Positions 24,851 to 34,390 of a stretch of DNA of 40,969 nt are shown in pieces; position 1 is the stretch's first letter; each line of letters opens with the position of its first letter. Below the pieces are notes generated by a model. That model did no database searches and was not told where the DNA came from. It worked only from the letters and a program-made list of their open reading frames with translations. A program made the translations under genes and the position numbers. This DNA comes from Natronorubrum halalkaliphilum (GTDB taxonomy: Archaea > Halobacteriota > Halobacteria > Halobacteriales > Natrialbaceae): contig NZ_WUYX01000047.1 in the NCBI RefSeq assembly GCF_009834785.1, positions 1-40,969 of the forward strand, in the 5' to 3' direction.

Positions 24851-25421
24851 GCGTGATCACTCCGTTGAGCGACCGAACGGCGGTCGTGCTCTCGGCGGTG
24901 ACGACGCGAGAGCCGATCGTGGATTCGGCGTTCCTCGGGTCAGCCGGCGAGCCGACCCGGCGTGAACGAAAAGGGGTAATTGAATTCGATACCCTTGGGT
25001 CCGTCTGAACGGATGCTCTGTTCATGTGTAGGTGAACTCGAAGCCGAACGCTGTCGCCTCCGACCGGCAACCGAACGCAGTAGCGACCACTCGGCACATC
25101 GACAGTCGATAGTGACACCTCGGTTGGTTCGCCTCATCTCACACTGGCACCCTCCAGCTAAGAGAGTCGCTGCCCGGCAAACGAAAGCCGTCTATCACAT
25201 TTGTCGTTTCTCTCCCTGATTTCGGATGTTTATCTCGGTAATCGGGCGGTAGAACGGCCCTCCTCTCCGATATCTCGATTCTCGATTTCGAACATATCGA
25301 ACCGCTTTTTCCCAGAACTGTGTTATATATTGAAGTGGGTGACACCCGATTGCCGCCGGTCGAACGATCGAACGCACATTTCCGGGCGAACCGTTTAGTA
25401 GCGGTTCGAGGTAGCGAGACT
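24851..25421. other. Long non-coding region before gamma-glutamyltransferase
   Basis: There is no supported gene in 571 bases. The right half is AT-richer, with CT-rich tracts and the TATA element at 25322. Open frames on both strands (for example 24843-25118 minus and 25195-25377 minus) have no family features and poor composition. An unrecognised small RNA cannot be excluded. Confidence 0.5.
25322..25331 (+). promoter_or_regulatory. TATA-box candidate of gamma-glutamyltransferase
   Basis: GTTATATATTG is a strong archaeal TATA element. It lies about 95 bases before the preferred GTG start at 25422, which gives a leader of about 65 bases. It overlaps an upstream in-frame GTG at 25320, which argues against that earlier start. 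Confidence 0.5.
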
Positions 25422-27176
25422 GTGTCGAACCGACGCACGTTCCTCGAACGATTCGGGTCCGAAACGGCAGTCACGGGCGTGATCGGTGCGAACGCGCCGA
25501 CCGGTGAGGGAATCGGGGCCGCCGAACGGACCGAGTACAGCGCCAGTTCGACGGGTGAGTTCGAGTACCCCTGGCAGTTTATCGGTCGTCGCTCGGCCGT
25601 GATGGCCAGAAACGGAATGGTCGCGACGAGCCATCCGCTCGCGGCCCAGACCGGTGCTCGGATCCTCCAGAAGGGAGGGAACGCGGCCGACGCGGCCGTC
25701 GCCGTCGCCGCCGAACTCTCGTTCGTCGAACCCCACATGACCAGTCTCGGCGGCGATATCGTCGCACTCACGCACTTCGACGGTGAGTACAAGGCCCTCA
25801 ACGGAACGGGGTACGCGCCGGGTGCCGCCGACGTGGAAACGTATCGCGAACACACCGACGAGACGAACGAGGACGGCGAACCAGTCGTTCCTTCGGAGGG
25901 GCCACTCGCCGTTACGGTCCCCGGGGCAATCGACGGGCTCTACCGACTCGCCGACCGCTACGGAACCCTCGAGTTCGGCGAGCTACTCGAGCCGGCCATC
26001 GATCACGCCCGAAAGGGTGTCCCGATCACCGAGTACATCGCCTCCCAGTGGGAGGTTGCCGCGCCGCGAGTGGCTGAGTTCGACTCGTTCCGAGAGACGT
26101 TCCTCGAGGACGGCGAGAGTCCCTCGCCCGAGTCGATCTTTACCAACCGGGCGTTCGCCGACTCCCTGGAACGAATCGCGCGCGAGGGGATCGAAACCGT
26201 CTACGGCGGCGAACTGGGCCAGAAGATCGTGAATCGGGTGCAAGATCACGGCGGCTTCCTCGAACTCGCGGATCTCGAAGAGTTCGAGAGCGACTGGAAC
26301 GACCCGATCAGTGCCGAGTACCAGGGGTACGAGGTGCTCGAACACCCACCGAACACGATCGGCGTGGTCGCGCTCGAGGCGCTGAACATCGTCGAGAACT
26401 TCGACCTGGCGACGGAGCCGACCGATCCGGAGCGACTCCACAAACTCATCGAGGCGATCAAAATCGCCTTCGCCGACGCCGAGGAGCACCTGGGCGACCC
26501 CAAAGACGAGAAAATCCCGCTCGAGTCCAAACTCGACGAGGCGTACGCCAGCGAGCGAGCGCAGGACATCGGCTGGGAGGTGGGCGATCACGAACCGAAG
26601 GCCGGCGAGGCTTCGAACACGGTCTACCTCACGGTCGTCGACGGTGACGGCAACGCCGTCTCCATGCTCGGTAGCGGCTACAAGCCCTTCGGCAGCGGGC
26701 TGGTCGTGGGTGGCTTCACCCTTCAGAATCACGCAACCTCGTTTAGTCTCGAGCCCGACGACCCGAACGCGATCGAGCCCAGAAAGCGCCCCTACCACAC
26801 GCTCATCCCAGCGATGCTCGCCGAAGACGGCGAGTTCCGGGCTTCCTTCGGCGTGATGGGGGGATCGACGATGCCGCAGGGCCAGTTACAGGTGTTGGTC
26901 AACATGCTCGACTCCGGGCTCAATCCGCAGGCCGCCATCGACGTCCCACGGTTTCGGTTCGACGAGGGCCACGAAGTTGCCCTCGAGACGACGCGACTCC
27001 CCGAAGAGACGGTCGAAGAGCTACACGAGCGGGGTCACGAGATCATCCTCGAGTCGGAGTACTTCGAGCCCGACGCCCACCACTTCGGCGGCGCACAGTT
27101 CATCTATCGGGACTCAGATGGAACGCTGATCGGCGGCTCGGAACCGCGGCGGGACGGGCAGGTCGTCGGCTTTTGA
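25422..27176 (+). CDS. Gamma-glutamyltransferase family protein, Tat-exported
   Basis: This protein has about 584 residues and is an Ntn-hydrolase precursor. The GTG at 25422 gives SNRRTFLERFG, a twin-arginine motif, followed by a weakly hydrophobic stretch that suggests folded export. The large-subunit region includes MVATSHPLAAQTGARILQKG, GGNAADAAVA and the substrate Arg region. The autocleavage and nucleophile Thr lies at about residue 400 in SNTVYLTVVD; classical enzymes have TTH here, while TVY is typical of the YwrD-like branch. YKPFGSGLVVGGF and PRKRPYHTLIPAM follow. It would cleave gamma-glutamyl compounds, probably gamma-glutamylcysteine in halophiles (inference). An earlier GTG at 25320 is possible but overlaps the TATA box. 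Confidence 0.85.
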   Translation: MSNRRTFLERFGSETAVTGVIGANAPTGEGIGAAERTEYSASSTGEFEYPWQFIGRRSAVMARNGMVATSHPLAAQTGARILQKGGNAADAAVAVAAELSFVEPHMTSLGGDIVALTHFDGEYKALNGTGYAPGAADVETYREHTDETNEDGEPVVPSEGPLAVTVPGAIDGLYRLADRYGTLEFGELLEPAIDHARKGVPITEYIASQWEVAAPRVAEFDSFRETFLEDGESPSPESIFTNRAFADSLERIAREGIETVYGGELGQKIVNRVQDHGGFLELADLEEFESDWNDPISAEYQGYEVLEHPPNTIGVVALEALNIVENFDLATEPTDPERLHKLIEAIKIAFADAEEHLGDPKDEKIPLESKLDEAYASERAQDIGWEVGDHEPKAGEASNTVYLTVVDGDGNAVSMLGSGYKPFGSGLVVGGFTLQNHATSFSLEPDDPNAIEPRKRPYHTLIPAMLAEDGEFRASFGVMGGSTMPQGQLQVLVNMLDSGLNPQAAIDVPRFRFDEGHEVALETTRLPEETVEELHERGHEIILESEYFEPDAHHFGGAQFIYRDSDGTLIGGSEPRRDGQVVGF

Positions 27177-27380
27177 GCGCGCGGAGTCCGGCTCCCGTCG
27201 ACCACGTTCGGGGTACACTCGAGGGCTACCCCGGAGCCGCCTCGAGTTGCAATCGAGAGGCGTCACGCAGACGATCGCTGCGGGAAGTCACGACGAAACG
27301 CAGTATTCACGCGCCGGTCGCCGCTCTATGGTACCGAAAACAGACAGAATTACCGCTTGACACTCATCTTTCACCAACCC

Positions 27381-27389
27381 TTATATATA
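27381..27389 (+). promoter_or_regulatory. TATA-box candidate of the proteasome operon
   Basis: TTATATATA lies 46-54 bases before the psmA ATG at 27435. It is preceded by an ACCC stretch and predicts a leader of about 20-25 bases. It is the clearest TATA element in the window. Confidence 0.6.
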
Positions 27390-27434
27390 GATATCCATTA
27401 CCCAAGGTGAAGGTCACGAACGGCCAGATAACCA

Positions 27435-28175
27435 ATGCAAGGTCAATCTCAACAACAGGCCTACGACCGGGGGATCACGATTTTCTCCCCGGACGGACGC
27501 CTCTATCAAGTAGAGTACGCCCGCGAAGCCGTCAAACGCGGCACCGCGAGCGTCGGTATCCGCACGCCCGCGGGCGTCGTGCTCGCGGCCGATCGACAGG
27601 TTGACTCGTCGCTCATGGAACCCTCGAGCGTCGAAAAGATCCACAAGGCCGACGACCACGTCGGTATCGCAAGCGCCGGCCACGTGGCCGACGCGCGCCG
27701 GCTGGTCGACCTCGCGCGTCGGCGCGCTCAGGGCGAACAGCTCCGCTACGGCCAGACAATCGGCGTCGAAACGCTGACGCGCGCGGTTACCGACCACATT
27801 CAAGAGTACACACAGACGGGCGGGGCACGCCCCTTCGGCGTCGCCCTCCTCGTCGGTGGCGTCGAGGACGGCGAACCGCGTCTGCTCGAGACCGATCCGT
27901 CGGGAACGGACTACGAGTGGCAGGCGGCCGCCATCGGCAGCAACCGAGACGTGATTCAGGGATTCCTCGAGGAGCGCTACCGGCCCGACCTCGATCTCGA
28001 CGGGGGGCTCGAACTCGCATTGAGCGCCCTCAGCGAGCCCGAAGACGACCCCGTCAACGCGGGCGACGTCGACGTTGCGACGATCGGCACCGACGACGAG
28101 ACGTTCCGTTCGGTTCCGGAGGATCGCCTCGAGTCGATCCTCGCCGAGATCGACGGGGACGAGAGCGATGAGTAA
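27435..28175 (+). CDS. psmA: Proteasome subunit alpha
   Basis: This 246-residue protein forms the outer, gating rings of the 20S core. The alpha signature YDRGITIFSPDGRLYQVEYAR lies at residues about 10-30, and its Tyr/Asp/Pro residues shape the gate. AVKRGTASVGIR and VVLAADRQVDSSLM follow, where the beta-type catalytic Thr is absent as expected. The acidic C-terminal tail (EIDGDESDE) lacks the hydrophobic-Tyr-x motif, which belongs on the PAN ATPase. It overlaps psmB by 8 bases (ATGAGTAA), so the subunits are translationally coupled, whereas in many haloarchaea the alpha and beta genes are apart. Confidence 0.96.
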   Translation: MQGQSQQQAYDRGITIFSPDGRLYQVEYAREAVKRGTASVGIRTPAGVVLAADRQVDSSLMEPSSVEKIHKADDHVGIASAGHVADARRLVDLARRRAQGEQLRYGQTIGVETLTRAVTDHIQEYTQTGGARPFGVALLVGGVEDGEPRLLETDPSGTDYEWQAAAIGSNRDVIQGFLEERYRPDLDLDGGLELALSALSEPEDDPVNAGDVDVATIGTDDETFRSVPEDRLESILAEIDGDESDE

Positions 28176-28893
28176 CTGGAACCGAACTCAGAGCTGGAGC
28201 CCCGAATCGAACGGCACAGCCGACGGCTCGCCGTCGCCGTACGAGCCCGAGCTCGGCTCGCTGCCGTCGACCGGGGAGGACGGCGCAAACGTCAATTCCA
28301 CGGGAACGACGACCGTCGGGATCACGACCGACGACGGCGTCGTCATCGCGACGGACATGCGCGCCAGCCTCGGCGGCCGATTCGTCTCGAACAAGAACGT
28401 CCAGAAAGTCGAGCAGATCCACCCCACGGCGGCACTGACGCTCGTCGGGAGCGTCGGCGGTGCGCAGTCGTTCATTCGGACGCTGCGGTCCGAAGTGGAC
28501 CTCTTCGAGGCCCGACGGGACGAGCAAATGCCGATTTCGGCGCTGGCGACGCTCGCCGGCAACTTCGCCCGCGGCGGTCCGTTCCGGGCGATCAACCCCA
28601 TCCTTGGCGGCGTCGACGACGACGGCAGCCACGTCTACAGCATCGACCCCGCCGGCGGCGTGATGGCCGACGACTACACGGTCACCGGGAGCGGGATGCA
28701 ACTCGCCTACGGACTCCTCGAACAGGAGTACGAGGAGGGTCTCTCGCTTGCGGACGCGCGGACGGCGGCGGCTCGAGCCGTCCACAGCGCCGCCGAGCGT
28801 GACACCGGCTCCGGCAACGGTGTTTTCCTCGCGTCGGTTACCGCCGACGGCGTCGACATTCAGGGCCACGACTCGTTCGACGACGTCATCTAG
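28168..28893 (+). CDS. psmB: Proteasome subunit beta (precursor)
   Basis: This 241-residue precursor has a 46-residue propeptide that is Ser/Gly/Pro-rich. Self-cleavage is expected between Gly46 and Thr47 in NSTG-TTTVGIT, which exposes the catalytic Thr1. The catalytic Asp (ATDMRAS) and Lys (FVSNKNVQKVEQI, Lys33-type) are in place, and SGMQLAYGLLEQEY and the GSGNGVFLA loop match the family. It is the only active subunit in this operon. Start ATG at 28168 inside the psmA 3' end. Confidence 0.96.
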   Translation: MSNWNRTQSWSPESNGTADGSPSPYEPELGSLPSTGEDGANVNSTGTTTVGITTDDGVVIATDMRASLGGRFVSNKNVQKVEQIHPTAALTLVGSVGGAQSFIRTLRSEVDLFEARRDEQMPISALATLAGNFARGGPFRAINPILGGVDDDGSHVYSIDPAGGVMADDYTVTGSGMQLAYGLLEQEYEEGLSLADARTAAARAVHSAAERDTGSGNGVFLASVTADGVDIQGHDSFDDVI

Positions 28894-28973
28894 AGACTCG
28901 GGCGTCTGACTCCCCCGGTTTCATTTTCGTTTCCGGTGCCCGTCGATTTCGCGCTCGCGCGCGTACACGTGAC

Positions 28974-28983
28974 TTTTATTAGG
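28974..28983 (+). promoter_or_regulatory. TATA-box candidate of gyrBA
   Basis: CTTTTATTAG lies 31-40 bases before the gyrB ATG at 29014. A leader of about 5-10 bases, or none, is predicted. Confidence 0.45.
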
Positions 28984-29013
28984 GCCCGACCACTACCCGA
29001 AAGCAGGTTTTAC

Positions 29014-30942
29014 ATGTCCCAGGAAAGCGAGTACGGCGCCGGACAGATTCAGGTCTTAGAAGGCCTGGAGGCTGTGCGAAAGCGACCGGCGATGTACATC
29101 GGCTCTACCGATTCTCGAGGACTTCACCATCTCGTCTACGAAGTGGTGGATAACTCGATCGACGAGGCACTGGCCGGCCACTGCGACGACATCACCGTCT
29201 CCATCAACGAGGACGGCTCGGTGAGCGTCGCGGACGACGGCCGCGGTATCCCCGTCGATACACACGATGAGTACGATCGACCCGCACTCGAGGTCATTCT
29301 GACGGTCCTCCACGCCGGCGGCAAGTTCGACAACAAGTCCTACCAGGTCTCCGGTGGACTCCACGGCGTCGGCGTGAGCGTCGTCAACGCTCTCTCCGAG
29401 CGCCTCGAGGCCGAGGTCAAACGCGATGGTGGCGTGTTCCGCCACGCCTTCGAGGAGGGCGAACCCGTCGGCGATATGGAGCGGGTTCGCGATATGGAGC
29501 CGGACGAAGAGACCGGAACGCAGGTCCGGTTCTGGCCCGACACCGGGATTTTCGAGGGCGACGAGTTCTCCTTTTCGACGCTCTCGAATCGGCTTCGGGA
29601 ACTGGCCTTCCTCAACTCAGGCGTGCGAATCACGCTGCGCGACGAGCGCGAGGAGACGGACGACGGACCGGTCGAGGAAACCTACGAGTACGAGGGTGGC
29701 ATCCGCGAGTTCGTCGAGTACTTGAACGAGACGCGCTCGGCGATGCACGAGGATATCATCTACTTCGAGGACGAGGATCAGAATATCCAGATCGAAGTCG
29801 CGATGCAGGCCACCGAGGAACTGCAGGGATCGATCCACGCCTTCGCGAACAACATCAACACCCGCGAGGGCGGAACCCATCTCACCGGGTTCAAGACCGC
29901 GCTCACGCGGACGGTCAACGACTACGCCGGCGACAACGACATGCTCGGCGACCTCGAGAACAACCTCAAAGGCGAAGACATCCGCGAGGGGTTGACCGCC
30001 GTCATCTCCGTCAAACACCCCGATCCGCAGTTCGAGGGGCAGACGAAGACGAAACTCGGAAACAGCGAGGTCCGCGGAATCGTCGAAAGCGCGATGCACG
30101 AGGGTCTCGGAACGTACTTCGAAGAGCATCCCGACACCGCTCAGGCGATCGTCAACAAGGCCGTCGAGGCCGCGAAAGCGCGCAAGGCGGCCCAGAAGGC
30201 CGAGGAACTCACGCGACGCAAGTCCGCCCTCGATTCCACGTCCCTGCCGGGGAAACTGGCCGACTGCCAGACCAAAGAGCCCGAGGAGGCCGAACTGTTC
30301 ATCGCGGAGGGAGACTCCGCCGGTGGCAGCGCAAAACAGGCCCGTAATCCAGAGTTCCAGGCCGTCCTCCCCATCAAGGGGAAGATTCTGAACGTCGAGA
30401 AACACCGTCTCGATCGGATCCTCGAGAACGACGAGATTCGGAACATGATCACCGCGATCGGCGCGGGGATCGGTGACGAGTTCGACGTCGACGACGTCCG
30501 CTATAAGAAGATCATCATGGCGACAGACGCCGACGTCGACGGGGCCCACATCCGGACCCTGCTGCTCACGTTCTTCTACCGGCACATGCGTCCGTTGCTC
30601 GAAGGCGGCTACGTCTACGCGACCCAGCCGCCGCTGTACCGGGTTCGCTACCGCGGCGAAACGTACGACGCGATGACCGAAGCCGAACGCGACGAGATCA
30701 TCGACGAGAAATGCGACGGCAATCCGACCCGCGTCCAGCGATTCAAGGGACTCGGCGAGATGAATCCAGAACAGCTCTGGGAGACGACGATGAACCCCGA
30801 AAACCGCATCCTCAAGCAGATCACGATCGAGGACGCGGCCGCGGCGGACAAGATGTTCTCCGTGCTGATGGGCGACGCCGTCGAGCCGCGAAAGCAGTTC
30901 ATCAAGGATAACGCTCCGGAGGCGGAGTGGATCGACATATAG
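29014..30942 (+). CDS. gyrB: DNA gyrase subunit B
   Basis: This 642-residue GHKL ATPase subunit has [23 protein letters not shown] and the lid [15 protein letters not shown]. The transducer follows. The Toprim domain has [30 protein letters not shown] and a Lys in IKGKILN, and ends [17 protein letters not shown]. Length is that of the short (non-E. coli-insert) GyrB type. It introduces negative supercoils with GyrA, 16 bases downstream. Novobiocin sensitivity of haloarchaea acts through this subunit (known). The ATG at 29014 follows the TATA element; a longer frame from 28936 would include the promoter. Confidence 0.97.
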   Translation: MSQESEYGAGQIQVLEGLEAVRKRPAMYIGSTDSRGLHHLVYEVVDNSIDEALAGHCDDITVSINEDGSVSVADDGRGIPVDTHDEYDRPALEVILTVLHAGGKFDNKSYQVSGGLHGVGVSVVNALSERLEAEVKRDGGVFRHAFEEGEPVGDMERVRDMEPDEETGTQVRFWPDTGIFEGDEFSFSTLSNRLRELAFLNSGVRITLRDEREETDDGPVEETYEYEGGIREFVEYLNETRSAMHEDIIYFEDEDQNIQIEVAMQATEELQGSIHAFANNINTREGGTHLTGFKTALTRTVNDYAGDNDMLGDLENNLKGEDIREGLTAVISVKHPDPQFEGQTKTKLGNSEVRGIVESAMHEGLGTYFEEHPDTAQAIVNKAVEAAKARKAAQKAEELTRRKSALDSTSLPGKLADCQTKEPEEAELFIAEGDSAGGSAKQARNPEFQAVLPIKGKILNVEKHRLDRILENDEIRNMITAIGAGIGDEFDVDDVRYKKIIMATDADVDGAHIRTLLLTFFYRHMRPLLEGGYVYATQPPLYRVRYRGETYDAMTEAERDEIIDEKCDGNPTRVQRFKGLGEMNPEQLWETTMNPENRILKQITIEDAAAADKMFSVLMGDAVEPRKQFIKDNAPEAEWIDI

Positions 30943-30958
30943 CGTAGGTGACGAAGAC

Positions 30959-33457
30959 ATGAGCTCAGACGTACCCGATCCAACAGACGTAGAGGCGCGA
31001 GCGGTAGAGAACGTCCGAATCGAGGACGAGATGGAGCAGAGCTACATCGACTACGCGATGTCCGTTATCGCGGGTCGCGCCCTCCCGGACGTCCGGGACG
31101 GGTTGAAGCCGGTCCACCGGCGCATCCTGTACGCGATGCACGAAATGGGTGTCTCGAGCGGCTCGAGCCACCGCAAGTCCTCCTCGATCGTCGGGGAGAC
31201 GATGGGTGACTACCACCCACACGGCGACAGCGCGATCTACGACACCCTGGTCCGAATGGCCCAGGACTTTTCGATGCGCTATCCGCTGGTCGACGGCCAG
31301 GGCAACTTCGGCTCGATGGACGGCGATCCGGCCGCCGCGCCCCGCTACACTGAGGCGCGGATGGCCCCCGTCTCCGAAGAGTTGCTCGAAGACATCGACA
31401 AGGACACCGTCGACTTCTCGGCGAACTACGACGACCGTCTGCAGGAGCCGGACGTGCTTCCGTCGGCGTTCCCGAACCTGCTGGTCAACGGTTCCTCGGG
31501 GATCGCGGTCGGGATGTCGACGAACATCCCGCCGCACAATCTCGGCGAGGTGATTGACGCGACGATCGAACTCATCGACAACCCCGACGCGACGGTCGAG
31601 GATCTGATGGACCACGTCAAGGGCCCAGACTTCCCGACCGGTGCGAACATCGTCGGTCGCGACGCCATCTACTCGGCGTACAAGACCGGCCGCGGACGCA
31701 TCCGCGTCCGCGCCGAGTTCGAGGTCGAAGAGTGGAAGAACGACCGCGAGCGCATCGTCATCACCGAACTGCCCTACCAGGCCAACAAGGCCCGGATGGT
31801 CGAGCGTATCGCCGACGACGTCAACGAGGGGACCATCGAGGGTATCTCGGATCTGCGCGACGAGTCCGACCGCGACGGCGTCCGCATCGTCGTCGAGTGC
31901 AAGCGCGGCGCGAACGTCGAGGTCGTCAAGAACAAACTGCTCGAGAACCACCTCGAGAAAACGTTCGGCGTCATCAACCTCGCGCTGGTCGATGGCCAGC
32001 CACGGGTGCTCTCGCTGCGGGAGACCCTAGAGGAGTACGTCGCCCACCGCCGCGAGGTCGTTCGCCGACGCAGCGAGTACGATCTCGAGGAAGCCGAGGA
32101 TCGCGCACACATTCTCGAGGGGCGGCTGACGGCCGTCGAGAACGCCGACGACGTGGTCGAACTGATCCGCAACAGTGAGGACCGTTCGGCTGCCAGAGAG
32201 GCCCTGCAGGAGGCCTATGACTTCTCGGAGGCCCAATCCGAGCACATCGTCCGGATGCAACTCGGCAGCCTCACCTCGATGGAGGCGGCCGAGATCGAAG
32301 ACGAGTACGAGGAGGTCCAGGCCGAGATCGAACGACTAACGTCGATCCTCGAGAGCGAGCAGGAACTGCTCGCGGTCATCAAAGACGAACTCCGCGAGAT
32401 CAGAGACGAGTACGCCGACGATCGGCGCACCTCGATCGTCGAGGATCAGGGGACGGTTACCCACGAGGACCTCATCCCCGAGGAAGAGGTCTTCGTCGTC
32501 ATGACCGAAGACGACTATGTCAAGCGGATGCCCATCGAGAACTTCGATCCCCAGGGACGTGGCGGCAAGGGGATCATCGGGGCGGACGTCAAGGAGGACG
32601 ATCGGGTGACGACGGTGTTCCGAGCCAACACCCACGACTACCTGCTGTGCTTTACCAATCAGGGGAAAGTCTACCAGCTAAAAACGTACGAGATCCCCGA
32701 GATGGGTCGGACCGCTCGGGGGAAATCGGCGGTTAACATCCTCGATCTCGACACCGACGAGGATATTACGGCCATCGTCGACACCGATGCCTTCGGCGAC
32801 GAGGAGTACGTGACGATGGCGACCCGTCACGGCTACGTCAAACGAACCGCCGGCGAGGAGTTCGATAACATCCGCTCGACCGGGATCATCGCGGCCGATC
32901 TCGAGGAGGGCGACGAACTCGTCGACGTCGAGGTCACCGACGGCTCCCAGGATCTGGTCATCGCGACGGAAGGCGGGATGACGATCCGGTTCGACGAAAG
33001 CGAGGTCCGTTCGATGGGACGGAACGCTCGAGGCGTCAACGGAATCAAGCTCACCGAGGGCGACGCCGTCGCCGGATTGGTCGCGACCGACGAGGAGGAC
33101 GGCCAGGCGCTGTTGACCGTGACCCGGAACGGCTACGGGAAACGGACTCGTCTCTCGGAGTATCGCACCCAGTCACGCTACGGGAAGGGGCTGATCGATA
33201 TCAAGACGGGCGAGCGAAACGGTCCCGTAACGGCCGTCAAGGCCGTCGACGACGACGATCAGCTCGTCATGATGAGCGAACGCGGCCAGATCGTTCGCAC
33301 TCGCGTCGACGAGATTTCGACGGTCGGACGCAACACGATGGGCGTGATCGTCATGGACGTCGACGAGGGCGACGCGGTCGCCAGCGTCGACGAGATTCCG
33401 GCTGCGGCTGCGGTCGAGGACGAGGCAACGGCCGACGGCGACGCCGAGGAAAACTAA
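30959..33457 (+). CDS. gyrA: DNA gyrase subunit A
   Basis: This 832-residue protein has the winged-helix and tower region with active-site Tyr130 in [11 protein letters not shown]. The quinolone-resistance region reads [14 protein letters not shown] with Ser91 and Asp95, the drug-sensitive residues. A coiled coil follows (about 440-490). The C-terminal DNA-wrapping propeller has the GyrA box [10 protein letters not shown] plus degenerate blade repeats ([38 protein letters not shown]). It ends in an acidic tail (ADGDAEEN). It follows gyrB in one operon. Confidence 0.97.
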   Translation: MSSDVPDPTDVEARAVENVRIEDEMEQSYIDYAMSVIAGRALPDVRDGLKPVHRRILYAMHEMGVSSGSSHRKSSSIVGETMGDYHPHGDSAIYDTLVRMAQDFSMRYPLVDGQGNFGSMDGDPAAAPRYTEARMAPVSEELLEDIDKDTVDFSANYDDRLQEPDVLPSAFPNLLVNGSSGIAVGMSTNIPPHNLGEVIDATIELIDNPDATVEDLMDHVKGPDFPTGANIVGRDAIYSAYKTGRGRIRVRAEFEVEEWKNDRERIVITELPYQANKARMVERIADDVNEGTIEGISDLRDESDRDGVRIVVECKRGANVEVVKNKLLENHLEKTFGVINLALVDGQPRVLSLRETLEEYVAHRREVVRRRSEYDLEEAEDRAHILEGRLTAVENADDVVELIRNSEDRSAAREALQEAYDFSEAQSEHIVRMQLGSLTSMEAAEIEDEYEEVQAEIERLTSILESEQELLAVIKDELREIRDEYADDRRTSIVEDQGTVTHEDLIPEEEVFVVMTEDDYVKRMPIENFDPQGRGGKGIIGADVKEDDRVTTVFRANTHDYLLCFTNQGKVYQLKTYEIPEMGRTARGKSAVNILDLDTDEDITAIVDTDAFGDEEYVTMATRHGYVKRTAGEEFDNIRSTGIIAADLEEGDELVDVEVTDGSQDLVIATEGGMTIRFDESEVRSMGRNARGVNGIKLTEGDAVAGLVATDEEDGQALLTVTRNGYGKRTRLSEYRTQSRYGKGLIDIKTGERNGPVTAVKAVDDDDQLVMMSERGQIVRTRVDEISTVGRNTMGVIVMDVDEGDAVASVDEIPAAAAVEDEATADGDAEEN

Positions 33458-33474
33458 AACAGAAGCCAGCGGTG

Positions 33475-33489
33475 CGGACTCTTCGTCCG
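33475..33489 (+). terminator. Small hairpin after gyrA
   Basis: CGGAC (33475-33479) pairs with GTCCG (33485-33489) around a 5-base loop, 18 bases after the gyrA stop. It is followed by GGTTTACCGG and a T-rich stretch. Weak evidence for termination. Confidence 0.3.
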
Positions 33490-33600
33490 GTTTACCGGCT
33501 TTGTCTTCGTCAGTGCTCTCTTGCTCACCCAGTTCGTGTCGACAAGCGCTTCGAAACTCGAGTCGAGAGCGTGCAGCGCTAAACGGGAAGGATGCTGGGG

Positions 33601-33643
33601 GTGAGAAGCGAGAAGTGGGAAGCGAGAAACGAGAGAAAAAGCA
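33601..33643. repeat. Purine-rich tract with a repeated 10-mer
   Basis: A 43-base stretch is almost all A and G on the plus strand. GAAGCGAGAA occurs at 33605-33614 and again at 33619-33628, followed by ACGAGAGAAAAAG. It lies between the convergent gyrA and Rrf2-like genes. Triplex-forming or replication/transcription-pausing behaviour is possible but not shown. Confidence 0.55.
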
Positions 33644-33715
33644 ACGCTAGTGGGACGACAGACGAGACGGTGTGTCCGTGTCTATGCCGGTAGTGGCAGT
33701 GGCAGTCCCAGCCGT

Positions 33716-34249
33716 TCAGTGTGCCGGCTCTTCTGCGGGCGCAACCATATCGTCGATGCGTAAGATGAGGATATTGTTCGTGTCGTCCTTGCCGTCGACG
33801 CGGCCTTTGATGACCAGTTTCGACAGCGGCGTCGGGCCGACGGTGACCGAATCGTCCTCGTGAATCTCGCCTATCGAGCCCTGCATGTGGATCTCGGCCC
33901 GACAGAGTTCGGGGTGGTGGACGCTCGAGAGATCGATCTCCTCGACGATGACGCCTTCGACGGCGGTACCCTCGTGCTCGAGCGGAACGGAGGCGGGATC
34001 GTCCATCTGCTGGATCTCGAGGGCCTCGTAGGCTGCGGCGGTCGGCTTGTAGCCACCTTTCGGCCCCGGTACGCCTTCGACCAACTGCAGGGCTTTGAGA
34101 CTCTGCATCTGGTTGCGGATCGTCCCGGGATTCCGGTCGACCTGCTCGGCGATGTCCTCGCCTTTGATCGCGGATTCGGACTCCTTGTGTAGGTTTGTCA
34201 ATGCGCGGAGAATCTTCTTCTGGCTGGGGGTGAGTTCGATGGATGACAT
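33716..34249 (-). CDS. Winged-helix transcriptional regulator, Rrf2-like
   Basis: This 177-residue protein has an N-terminal wHTH (residues about 5-75) with helix-turn-helix KGEDIAEQVDRNPGTIRNQMQ and wing GVPGPKGGYKPT, the style of Rrf2-family and related archaeal regulators. The C-terminal half (80-170) is an unassigned domain with strands such as AEIHMQGSIGEI and SKLVIKGRVDG. It has no clustered cysteines for an Fe-S cluster; Rrf2 relatives that bind one have three. The ATG at 34249 has a TATA element at 34271-34278, so it is nearly leaderless. Its target is unknown. Rrf2 is the closest named group I can offer. Confidence 0.75.
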   Translation of the reverse strand: MSSIELTPSQKKILRALTNLHKESESAIKGEDIAEQVDRNPGTIRNQMQSLKALQLVEGVPGPKGGYKPTAAAYEALEIQQMDDPASVPLEHEGTAVEGVIVEEIDLSSVHHPELCRAEIHMQGSIGEIHEDDSVTVGPTPLSKLVIKGRVDGKDDTNNILILRIDDMVAPAEEPAH

Positions 34250-34270
34250 ACTTTGTTGTTCGTAATTGAT

Positions 34271-34278
34271 TTCCTTAA
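34271..34278 (-). promoter_or_regulatory. TATA-box candidate of the Rrf2-like gene
   Basis: The minus strand reads GTTTAAGG 22-29 bases before the ATG at 34249, which predicts a leaderless transcript. Confidence 0.45.
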
Positions 34279-34390
34279 ACCCGACGGGTACGCCGGGCTG
34301 ATATGCTCAGATTTTGCTGTTTGAACCGGTCATAGTAAGGCGTTTGGATTCGTCGCCCGTTTCGGTCTCCGCCCGCCGACCGTCGGTCGA

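Noticed and set aside
25320-25421. Start of gamma-glutamyltransferase at GTG 25320
   Set aside because: It overlaps a strong TATA box, and the extra residues hide the twin-arginine motif that begins just after the GTG at 25422.
28936-29013. N-terminal extension of gyrB to 28936
   Set aside because: The added 26 residues are not GyrB-like and overlap the TATA element at 28974.
28900-29013. Replication origin near gyrB
   Set aside because: There is no Orc1/Cdc6 gene, no long AT-rich unwinding region and no origin-recognition-box repeats.
29617-30960. A 447-residue minus-strand frame opposite gyrB
   Set aside because: Antisense shadow; gyrB is certain from Bergerat and Toprim motifs.
33601-33643. 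CRISPR-like repeats
   Set aside because: Only two imperfect 10-base units 4 bases apart; there are no regular spacers. No CRISPR array is seen anywhere in the window.
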